Positions 16,072 to 23,205 of a DNA stretch of 40,008 nucleotides are shown here, in pieces. The stretch comes from Actinomycetes bacterium (lineage in GTDB: Bacteria; Actinomycetota; Actinomycetes; Actinomycetales; Dermabacteraceae). The stretch lies in NCBI GenBank assembly GCA_023389045.1, contig JAEWEZ010000009.1, positions 1 to 40,008 of the forward strand, written 5' to 3'. Numbering within the stretch: position 1 is the first letter of the stretch; every line of letters starts with the position of its first letter. A model generated the notes under the pieces. The model did not search any database, was not told the origin of the DNA, and worked only from the letters and a program-made list of their open reading frames with translations. The position numbers were made by a program, and so were the translations under genes.

Positions 16072-16129
16072 CCCCCACAACACCACCCACCCCGTCACAC
16101 TGGGAATCCATCACCACGAAGGAGTTCTG

Positions 16130-17674
16130 ATGTCTGATCAGCCCATGTACGTCATGGCCATCGACCAGGGGACCACCTCGACCCGCGCCATCATCTTCGA
16201 CCACGACGGCCAGATCGTCTCCACCGGTCAGCGCGAGCACGAGCAGATCTTCCCCCGCTCCGGCTGGGTCGAGCACGACCCCAAGGAAATCTGGGCCAAC
16301 GTCCGTAAGGTCGTCGGTGACGCCCTCGTCGGCGCCGAAATCAACCGTCACCAGCTCGCCGCCGTCGGCATCACCAACCAGCGCGAAACCACCGTCGTGT
16401 GGGACCGCACCACCGGTGAACCCGCCTACAACGCGATCGTCTGGCAGGACACCCGCACCCAGCGCATCTGCGATGAACTCGCCGGTGACGAAGGCGCCGA
16501 GAAGTACAAGGACCGCGTGGGCCTGCCCCTGGCCACCTACTTCGCCGGCCCCAAGGTCAAGTGGATCCTTGACAACGTTGAGGGTGCACGCGAGAAGGCC
16601 GAATCCGGCGACCTGGTCATGGGCACCATCGACAGCTGGCTGATGTGGAACCTCACCGGCGGTGTCGAGGGCGGCATCCACGTCACCGATGTCACCAACG
16701 CCTCCCGCACCCTGCTGATGAACATCGACACCCTCGACTGGAACGAGGACATCTGCAAGGACATGGGCATCCCCATGTCGATGCTGCCCGAGATCCGCAG
16801 CTCCTCCGAGGTGTACGGCCACGGCCGCAAGAAGGGCCTGCTGATCGACACCCCGATCTCCGGCATCCTCGGTGACCAGCAGGCCGCCACCTTCGGCCAG
16901 GCCTGCTTCGAGGTGGGCCAGGCCAAGAACACTTACGGCACCGGTAACTTCATGCTGATCAACACCGGCGAAGAGCTGGTGCACTCCGACAACGGGCTGC
17001 TGACCACCGTGGCCTACAAGATCGGCGACAAGAAGGCCGTGTACGCGCTCGAGGGTTCGATCGCGGTCACCGGCTCGCTCGTGCAGTGGGTGCGCGACAA
17101 CCTTGGCCTGATCTCCTCGGCTCCCGAGATCGAGGACCTGGCCAAGCAGGTGGAGGACAACGGTGGCTGCTACATCGTTCCCGCCTTCTCCGGCCTGTTT
17201 GCCCCGCACTGGGACTCCAGCGCCCGTGGCGTGTTCGTGGGCCTGACCCGCTACATCAACAAGAACCACATCGCCCGCGCCGCCCTGGAAGCCACCGCTT
17301 TCCAGTCGCGCGAGGTGATGGACGCGATGGAGGCCGACGCCGAGAAGGAAGGCGTGGAGCTGACCGAGATGAAGGTCGACGGCGGCATGGTCGCCAACGA
17401 GACCCTCATGCAGTTCCAGGCCGACATCCTCGGCGTGCCCGTGGTGCGTCCGAAAGTCGTCGAGACCACCGCTCTCGGTGCCGCCTACGCGGCCGGTATC
17501 GCCGTGGGCTTCTGGGATGGCGAGCAGGACGTGATCGACAACTGGGCCGAGGACAAACGCTGGGAGCCTCAGATGGATGAGGAAACCCGTGAGCGCTACC
17601 TGCGTCTGTGGAAGAAGGCTGTGGAGCGCACCCGCGGCTGGATGGACGAGGACGTGGACGCCCTCTACGGCTGA
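16130..17674 (+). CDS. glpK: glycerol kinase
   Basis: A 514-residue FGGY-family kinase that phosphorylates glycerol to sn-glycerol 3-phosphate. The N-terminal phosphate loop IDQGTTSTRA (11-20), the substrate segment ITNQRET, and the C-terminal FGGY signature region around GLFAPHWDSSARGVFVGLT and VDGGMVANETLMQFQADIL are intact. AAGGAG lies five bases before ATG 16130, 58 bases after glpF. A strong terminator closes the operon. With glpD and glpF it makes a full aerobic route from external glycerol to dihydroxyacetone phosphate. Confidence 0.96.
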   Translation: MSDQPMYVMAIDQGTTSTRAIIFDHDGQIVSTGQREHEQIFPRSGWVEHDPKEIWANVRKVVGDALVGAEINRHQLAAVGITNQRETTVVWDRTTGEPAYNAIVWQDTRTQRICDELAGDEGAEKYKDRVGLPLATYFAGPKVKWILDNVEGAREKAESGDLVMGTIDSWLMWNLTGGVEGGIHVTDVTNASRTLLMNIDTLDWNEDICKDMGIPMSMLPEIRSSSEVYGHGRKKGLLIDTPISGILGDQQAATFGQACFEVGQAKNTYGTGNFMLINTGEELVHSDNGLLTTVAYKIGDKKAVYALEGSIAVTGSLVQWVRDNLGLISSAPEIEDLAKQVEDNGGCYIVPAFSGLFAPHWDSSARGVFVGLTRYINKNHIARAALEATAFQSREVMDAMEADAEKEGVELTEMKVDGGMVANETLMQFQADILGVPVVRPKVVETTALGAAYAAGIAVGFWDGEQDVIDNWAEDKRWEPQMDEETRERYLRLWKKAVERTRGWMDEDVDALYG

Positions 17675-17725
17675 TTCTGCGCTGAACACGCGGGCTGCCC
17701 CTTGAAGCGGGGTGGCTGCTGCACG

Positions 17726-17789
17726 AAAGGGGCGTGTAGCGGCAAGCGCTGGAGAAAATCTCCGGCAGGCGCCGCTACACGCCCCTTTT
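17726..17789 (+). terminator. strong intrinsic terminator of the glp operon
   Basis: AAAGGGGCGTGTAGCGGC (17726-17743) pairs perfectly over 18 bp with the arm at 17771-17788, which ends in TTTT. The loop contains a second small stem, GGAG/CTCC, and the outer flanks TGCA/TGCA can extend pairing. It ends glpK transcription before the glycosidase gene. Confidence 0.88.
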
Positions 17790-17885
17790 CTGCACGGAGG
17801 CGACGGCAAGGGTGGCATTGCGGGCACGCCGGACTACCCTGGTGCGTACCGCACGACGCCGTCCGGCCCGCAGGAGCGCACCGCC

Positions 17886-20195
17886 ATGGAGCACACCGAC
17901 CGCACCCCCGAAGCCTCTGCCCCGCTCACCGAGGAGCAGATCCTGCTCACCGGCGGCCGCGACGACTGGCATCTGCACCCCCTGCCCTCCCAGGGGCTGC
18001 CGGCCATTATGGTCACCGATGGCCCGCATGGCCTGCGCAAACAGTCCGGGGACTCCGGCGCCGTGGGCCTGAACGCTTCCGAACCCGCCACCTGCTTCCC
18101 ACCGGCCGTGGCGCTCGCCACCACCTGGAGCCGGGAGGCGGTGCGCGCCGTGGCTCAGGCCCTCGGGGAAGAAGCGCACGCCCAGGGTGTTGCCGTGGTG
18201 CTCGGCCCCGGCATGAACATCAAACGCTCGCCCCTGTGCGGGCGGAACTTTGAATACTTCAGCGAAGACCCGCATCTGACCGGAGAGATCGCGACCGCTT
18301 TCGTGCAGTCGCTGCAGGCCCAGGGGATTGGCGCCTGCGTGAAGCACTTCGCCGCCAATAACCAGGAAAGCGACCGGCTGCGCATCAGCGCCGAAATCGA
18401 CGACCGCACCCTGCACGAGATCTACCTGCGGGCATTCCGGAGCGTGGTCGAACAGGCCCAGCCGTGGGCCGTCATGTGTGCCTACAACGCTGTTAATGGC
18501 GTGACCGCCGCCGAACACCACCAGCTCCTGACCGAAGAACTCCGCGACGCCTGGGGTTTCCAGGGCGTTGTGGTCTCCGACTGGGGTGCGGTGCTGGACC
18601 GTCCCGCCTCGCTCCGGGCTGGCCTGGACCTCGCCATGCCCGCCAACCGCGATGGAGAACATGACCTGCGCACGGCTGTGGCGGAGGGGAGCATCGACCC
18701 GGCCGTGGTGGCCCATGCCGCGGGGCGGGTGCAGAAGCTGGTGCGGCGCTGCGTGGAGCAGCAGGCGGCGCCGGACGGCACCGGCAGCGGCAGCTTCGAT
18801 ACGGAGGCGCATCACCAGGTGGCGCTGGAAGCGGCCCGGCGAGCGATCGTGCTGCTGCGCAACGACGGTGCGCTGCCGCTCGACGCTGACGCCGATGTGG
18901 CCGTGATCGGGCACTTTGCCGCGCATCCGCGCTACCAGGGCACGGGCTCCTCACATGTGACCCCCACCCGTCTCGACACGGCCCTGGACGCGATCCGGGA
19001 GATCGCCGGCCGCGAGGTGCCCTATGCGCAGGGCTTCGTTCCGGGTGGCGCGTCCGAGGTGGCAGGGGCAGAGGATCCAGGTGTCGATGCATCGGGAGGG
19101 GTCGCCGGTTCCGGGGGTTCGGGCACGACTGACGCGGCGAGGCTGCGAGCGGAGGCGGTCGACCTCGCAGCCGGAGTCGATACCGTCGTGCTCTTCCTCG
19201 GTCTCGGCGAGGATGCCGAAGGTGAGGGCTGGGACCGCGAAACCACCGACCTCCCCGTCGAACAGCTCGAACTGTTGGAGGCAGTCGCCGCGGTCAATCC
19301 GCGGATCGTGCTCGTGCTGTCCCACGGCTCCGCTGTGACCCTGCCGGCAACCGCCTACCGCGCCCCGGCCGTGCTCGATGCGTGGCTGCTCGGCCAGGCC
19401 GGCGGCACCGCCACCGCCGAAGTGCTCTACGGCCTCGTGAATCCCTCCGGGAAGCTCTCCGAAACCATCCCGCACCGCCTTGAAGATGTGCCCTCCTACC
19501 TGCACTTTCCCGGTGATACCCGGCAAGTGCACTACGGCGAGGGCATCTTCGTGGGCTACCGCGGATTCGACGCGCGCCGCTGCGAAGTGGCCTTCCCCTT
19601 CGGGCACGGCCTCTCCTACACCGAGTTCGAACTGCACGACCTGGATGTGACCGCGGGGGATGACGGCGCCCTCAGCATCGAGATCACCGCGGAGAACACC
19701 GGCGTGCGGGAAGGCCGCACCGTGGTGCAGATCTATGCGGGGCTGCCGGGGTCGCGGGTGCCGCGGCCGATCCGTGAACTCGTGGCCTTCGAGGAGGTCA
19801 CGCTGGCGCCGGGGGAGCGGCAGCGGCTGCACATCCCGGTGCGGAAGCAGGCTTTGCAGTACTGGGACACGGTGGCCCGCGCGTGGAGGGTGGAGCCCGG
19901 GGCGTACCGCATCTGCGCTGGCTTCTCGAGCCGCGACCTGCGGGCCCTCGCCGATGTGGAGGTAGCCGGGGACGCGGCAGCGGTCACGGTGGACGGACGC
20001 TGGAGCCTGCGCGAGGTGTGCGCGCTGTCGGCGGCGGCCCCGATCATGGCGCCGGTGGTGGAGCGCATTCCCGAGGACATGCGTCAGATGCTGCAGCAGA
20101 TCACCCTGGACCGTCTGGTGCACGATCGGGCAGCGCTCGCCGAGCTGCTGGATGCCATCAACCATGCTCTGCGCGAGGAACGGCCCGGGAACTAG
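17886..20195 (+). CDS. glycoside hydrolase family 3 beta-glycosidase
   Basis: A 769-residue GH3 enzyme without a signal peptide, so probably cytoplasmic. The (alpha/beta)8 domain carries KH (153-154) and the nucleophile Asp232 in VVVSDWGAV. The following alpha/beta sandwich domain includes GLGEDAEGEGWDRETTDLP, and a fibronectin-III-like domain starts around FPFGHGLSYTEFE. A ~70-residue C-terminal extension (LREVCALSAAAPIMAPVV onwards) is typical of a GH3 subgroup found in Gram-positive bacteria. Beta-glucosidase is the most likely activity, with beta-xylosidase possible. AGGAG precedes ATG 17886 by nine bases, and an upstream frame would begin inside the glp terminator. No sugar transporter is adjacent. 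Confidence 0.9.
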   Translation: MEHTDRTPEASAPLTEEQILLTGGRDDWHLHPLPSQGLPAIMVTDGPHGLRKQSGDSGAVGLNASEPATCFPPAVALATTWSREAVRAVAQALGEEAHAQGVAVVLGPGMNIKRSPLCGRNFEYFSEDPHLTGEIATAFVQSLQAQGIGACVKHFAANNQESDRLRISAEIDDRTLHEIYLRAFRSVVEQAQPWAVMCAYNAVNGVTAAEHHQLLTEELRDAWGFQGVVVSDWGAVLDRPASLRAGLDLAMPANRDGEHDLRTAVAEGSIDPAVVAHAAGRVQKLVRRCVEQQAAPDGTGSGSFDTEAHHQVALEAARRAIVLLRNDGALPLDADADVAVIGHFAAHPRYQGTGSSHVTPTRLDTALDAIREIAGREVPYAQGFVPGGASEVAGAEDPGVDASGGVAGSGGSGTTDAARLRAEAVDLAAGVDTVVLFLGLGEDAEGEGWDRETTDLPVEQLELLEAVAAVNPRIVLVLSHGSAVTLPATAYRAPAVLDAWLLGQAGGTATAEVLYGLVNPSGKLSETIPHRLEDVPSYLHFPGDTRQVHYGEGIFVGYRGFDARRCEVAFPFGHGLSYTEFELHDLDVTAGDDGALSIEITAENTGVREGRTVVQIYAGLPGSRVPRPIRELVAFEEVTLAPGERQRLHIPVRKQALQYWDTVARAWRVEPGAYRICAGFSSRDLRALADVEVAGDAAAVTVDGRWSLREVCALSAAAPIMAPVVERIPEDMRQMLQQITLDRLVHDRAALAELLDAINHALREERPGN

Positions 20196-20231
20196 CCCGC
20201 GGCCGCCACCCCGCCGCAGCACCACCTCGCG

Positions 20232-20313
20232 GTTACCGATGGGGAACTGGCGTTATTTGACCAACTGCGACATATACGCCGCAGCCGGTCATATACCGCC
20301 AGTGCTTGCGCGG
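20232..20313 (+). repeat. palindromic repeat family, copy 3 (reversed core)
   Basis: Same outer ends as the other copies (GTTACCGA..., GCTTGCGCGG) but the inner core at 20265-20284 reads CTGCGACATATACGCCGCAG, the exact reverse complement of the core in copies 1, 2 and 5. It lies between the GH3 gene and the 3' end of the APC permease. Confidence 0.88.
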
Positions 20314-20337
20314 AGATGGCCGCTACCCCCGGCCCCC

Positions 20338-20420
20338 ACGGCGAGTTCATGCGCCGCACGGGCCAGGGTGCACGACGGAGCCTTGCCCGATCTGCCTCCT
20401 GAACCCGCAGGCGACCACCG
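20338..20420 (+). pseudogene. decayed duplicate of the NUDIX gene 5' end
   Basis: This stretch aligns, at roughly three matches in four by eye, with 22588-22670, the region before and including the start of the NUDIX gene. Shared pieces include GGCGAGTTC, GGAGCC and GATCTGC. The start ATG has become TTG and the frame reads LPDLPPEPA against MPDLLPEPA in the intact gene. Similarity fades after ~15 codons. Both follow a palindromic repeat copy in the same orientation, so the duplicated unit comprised the repeat plus the gene start. Confidence 0.65.
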
Positions 20421-20458
20421 CTCGCGCGTAGCCAGCCGAGGCCGATCGGCGCCCTGCC

Positions 20459-21895
20459 TCAGGCCTTCGTGCCGGGTGCTCGAGCGGCGCGGACCTCGTC
20501 GGCGTAGGGGCCGAGCATCTCGGTAAAGACCTCCTCGCGGCTCGCCGGGGCCGGGGTCACGAAGAAGAGAATCGCACCGAGCAGCGCCCAGCCACCGAGC
20601 ATCAGGTACTCCGCCGGCCACACCAGCGTCATGCCAGTGCCGGGCAGCAGCGTGAACACGATGATCAGGATCGCGCCGAGTGCACCGAGAGCCGGTAGGA
20701 ACGCGGGCTTCGCGCGGTAGCCGGGGACAAGCCCGGGGTAGCGGCGCGGCAGCATGTACTTGGCGATCACGACGAGCAGCCACACGATGCCCAGGAACGT
20801 GCCGCCGGCATCGAGGAACCAGACCATGGCGCCCGGGCCCAGCAGACCGAGCACAATCGTGACGACCAGCAGGAACAGGAGGGCACGACGGGGCACTCCA
20901 GAGGGGCCGTGCACCTTCGCAAGGCCGCGGGGAAGCATGTGGGCGCGGGCCAAGGCCAGCACCACACGGCTGGATGCGACGAACAGACCGATGAAGCTGG
21001 TGATCAGGCCAAGCACGGCGATGAGGAAGGCGCCAAAGCCGAGGATCGGGAAGCCGGCATCGGTGAAGGCGTCGATGGTGCCCAGTCGCTCCGGATTCGC
21101 CACAGACTCCCACGGGACGACGTAGGCGGTGGCCAACAGCACCACGGTGTAGAAGGCCGCTGCGCAGACCACGGTGAGCACCACGGTGAAGCCGAGACGC
21201 TTCGCCGGCAGGTTCGACTCCTCGGCGAGGACTGCGACCAGTGAGAAGCCGACGACGTAGGTGATGCCGGGGACGACCATGCGGGCCGTGGAGGTCAGCG
21301 GCTCCTGTTCGGGCGTCCACATCGGCAGCAGGTTGGAGGGACTGCCGTAGATCAGAGCCGTGATTCCCAGGGCTGCGGCGATCAGCAGCATGATCGCGAA
21401 CAGGCCGATCTGAATCTGGGCGCCCACAGAGACGCCGAACCAGTTCAGCGCGAACACGATGAGTGTCAGGAGGATGCCGACCGCCAGCACCGGGAGGGTC
21501 ACCTCGGCTCCGGCCAGCGAGTACAGCGGCATGGACTTCATGGCGGGCACGTACTTGCCAAGCAGCGTGCCGAGCGCGGTGACGTAGAAGGCCAGGGAGG
21601 AGATGTAGGCGCCGATGTGGAACCAGCCGGTGGCGAAACCGGCACGTCGGCCCAGCGCCGCGTACCCCCAGACCACCTCGCCGCCGGCGCGGGGGATGGT
21701 GGAGGCAAGCTCGCCGTACGCCAGAGCCACGCAGGCGGCCATCGCGGCACCCGCGAGCAGGCCGAGGATCATACCTCCGGCGCCGAAGTCCGCGAAGTAG
21801 ATCGAGGACGTGTAGATCCAGCTCGAACCGACGACGCCGGCGACACCGAGCGCGATCAGTGCGGGCATGCCGAGCGACTTCTTCAACTCCGCCAT
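20459..21895 (-). CDS. APC-superfamily amino-acid permease
   Basis: A 478-residue transporter with about 12 membrane helices. The first-helix signature LGMPALIALGVAGVVGSSWIY (approximate residues 8-28), the segment GELASTIPRAGGEVVWGYAALG, and the central FSLVAVLAEESNLPAKRLG are typical of APC-family permeases for amino acids or polyamines. Specificity cannot be told. ATG 21895 is chosen over ATG 21907 because GGAGGT lies directly before it and overlaps the upstream ATG. The gene is transcribed against its neighbours and is bracketed by palindromic repeat copies 3 and 4, which suggests it arrived or is kept as a separate unit. Confidence 0.88.
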   Translation of the reverse strand: MAELKKSLGMPALIALGVAGVVGSSWIYTSSIYFADFGAGGMILGLLAGAAMAACVALAYGELASTIPRAGGEVVWGYAALGRRAGFATGWFHIGAYISSLAFYVTALGTLLGKYVPAMKSMPLYSLAGAEVTLPVLAVGILLTLIVFALNWFGVSVGAQIQIGLFAIMLLIAAALGITALIYGSPSNLLPMWTPEQEPLTSTARMVVPGITYVVGFSLVAVLAEESNLPAKRLGFTVVLTVVCAAAFYTVVLLATAYVVPWESVANPERLGTIDAFTDAGFPILGFGAFLIAVLGLITSFIGLFVASSRVVLALARAHMLPRGLAKVHGPSGVPRRALLFLLVVTIVLGLLGPGAMVWFLDAGGTFLGIVWLLVVIAKYMLPRRYPGLVPGYRAKPAFLPALGALGAILIIVFTLLPGTGMTLVWPAEYLMLGGWALLGAILFFVTPAPASREEVFTEMLGPYADEVRAARAPGTKA

Positions 21896-22078
21896 GGGTA
21901 CCTCCATCGGCGCCGGGCGGGTCCCGGCCAGAGGACTAGGGTGCCCTGTCCTGGCCGTTCAGGGAAGTACCCCGGCCGCGATGGCTTCGCTCGCGACCAC
22001 ATCGTGACTCCCGTGGGGTGGGTCCCACCGCGACTCCGCCGCCCCTCGCCGCCACCCCAACCTCACCCCCACCTCGGG

Positions 22079-22159
22079 GTTACCGGTGGGGAATGGGCGG
22101 TATAGCGCCGGCTGCGACATATCCGCCGCAGTTGGTCGTATACCGCCAGTTGTCGGCGA
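22079..22159 (+). repeat. palindromic repeat family, copy 4 (reversed core)
   Basis: GTTACCGG start, core CTGCGACATATCCGCCGCAG at 22112-22131 (the reversed form, with one change), right arm TATACCGCCA. The ~30 bases before it resemble those before copy 3 (CCACCTCGNGGTTACC). Confidence 0.86.
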
Positions 22160-22424
22160 CGGGTGCAGGTGGGGCCGATGGTAGAGACGGGGAAGAGGCC
22201 GGGGTGAGAGGGCGGCGGCCAAGGGAGGTTCCCGGAAATGGAGCAAAGTGCGGGGGTTGCGGCGGCTAACCCCGGAACTGTGCTCCTCTACGCGCGAGTA
22301 ACCGGGGAGGGGTGTGTGGGTGGAAAGGGTGAGGGTGGCTCGGGTGGAGTGGATAGCCGCGAATGTATTCGGTGTGCTCGGAGACGGCTGCCGGGTGGCA
22401 CCGGGATAGCGGTGAGCGGGACGG

Positions 22425-22506
22425 GTTACCGGTTGGGAATTGGCGGTATATAGCCGGCTGCGGCGTATATGTCGCAGCCGGCGAAATACCGCCAATGCTT
22501 GCGTGG
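22425..22506 (+). repeat. palindromic repeat family, copy 5
   Basis: GTTACCGG start, forward core CTGCGGCGTATATGTCGCAG at 22458-22477, arms GGCGGTATATAGCCGG and CCGGCGAAATACCGCC, end GCTTGCGTGG. This is the most regular palindrome of the five. It lies 128 bases upstream of the NUDIX start. Confidence 0.88.
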
Positions 22507-22634
22507 TGGCGGCTGGCTCCACGCGCTTGCGGCCAGTGCCCGCGCCGTGGCGGCTGCCCCGCGCCGGGGCGGCCAGCCCCTAGTCGCCCGCGGCGAGTTC
22601 GTGCACCGCCTCGGCTACGGCGCACAATGGAGCC

Positions 22635-23123
22635 ATGCCTGATCTGCTTCCCGAACCGGCATACTTCGCCACCCTTGCCCGCGCCATCGCCTCTGCCTCG
22701 GTGATCCTGCGCGATGAGCATGGCCGCGTGGTGATTGAAGACCCCAACTACCGCGACCACTGGCTCCTGCCCGGTGGCAGTGTGGACCCCGGCGAGGACC
22801 CCCGCCAATGCGCTCAACGGGAAGTGGCCGAGGAGCTTGGCGTCGAGGTGCAGGTGGGCCGACTCCTCACCGTGAACTGGGTTCCGGGCCGCCCGAGTAG
22901 TGGCGCTCCGATGGGTTTGCACTTTGTTTTCGATGCGGGCGTCCTCCCGGCTGCACAGCTCGAAGCCCAGGTCGTTGCGCAGGTCGAAGAACTCGACGGG
23001 TGGATGCTCGCCACGGAGGAGCAGCTTTCGCTCCTCGGGCCATGGGGTGAACGTCGAGCCCGACGCTCACTGGCCGTGCTCCGCGGCGACGCCCCGGCCG
23101 ATCTTTTCGGCATGGAGCACTGA
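22635..23123 (+). CDS. NUDIX hydrolase
   Basis: A 162-residue NUDIX protein. The catalytic box is complete: Gly48, Glu54, Arg62-Glu63, Glu66-Glu67, Gly69, within GGSVDPGEDPRQCAQREVAEELGV (47-70, key residues only). Family members hydrolyse nucleoside diphosphates linked to other moieties, and the substrate here cannot be read from sequence. ATG 22635 follows CACAAT by six bases, and the GGAGCC between is too close to act as a normal ribosome binding site. A decayed copy of its 5' end lies on the far side of the neighbouring permease (20338-20420). Confidence 0.88.
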   Translation: MPDLLPEPAYFATLARAIASASVILRDEHGRVVIEDPNYRDHWLLPGGSVDPGEDPRQCAQREVAEELGVEVQVGRLLTVNWVPGRPSSGAPMGLHFVFDAGVLPAAQLEAQVVAQVEELDGWMLATEEQLSLLGPWGERRARRSLAVLRGDAPADLFGMEH

Positions 23124-23205
23124 GCCACCGCCGAGCCAGACCCGCCCAACCGCCGACCCTGACCAGCCCACCCACTGAGCCAGCCCTGCCCCAACCCACG
23201 CCCTC

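Larger units (their letters stand above)
21896..22634. other. intergenic region carrying two palindromic repeats
   Basis: A 739-bp spacer between the divergent permease and NUDIX genes. It contains repeat copies 4 and 5 with ~265 bp of purine-rich DNA between them, then C/G-rich sequence leading to the NUDIX start. I find no gene supported by a ribosome binding site or family resemblance. Confidence 0.6.

Noticed and set aside
13220..17827. Long minus-strand open frames opposite glpD (546 codons) and glpK (587 codons)
   Set aside because: They mirror the coding frames of well-recognised genes, are Gly/Val/His-rich, have no family resemblance and no ribosome binding sites. Such frames are common in GC-rich DNA.
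20152..20526. Open frame across repeat copy 3 as a gene
   Set aside because: It overlaps the GH3 C-terminus and the permease end and its only recognisable part is the decayed NUDIX start.
113..22506. Palindromic repeats as integron attC sites
   Set aside because: They flank single genes and are imperfect palindromes, but neither RYYYAAC nor GTTRRRY boxes occur at the ends and no integron integrase is present.
22635..22664. GGAGCC before the NUDIX start as a Shine-Dalgarno sequence
   Set aside because: It touches the start codon, too close for normal ribosome pairing. A leaderless start fits better.
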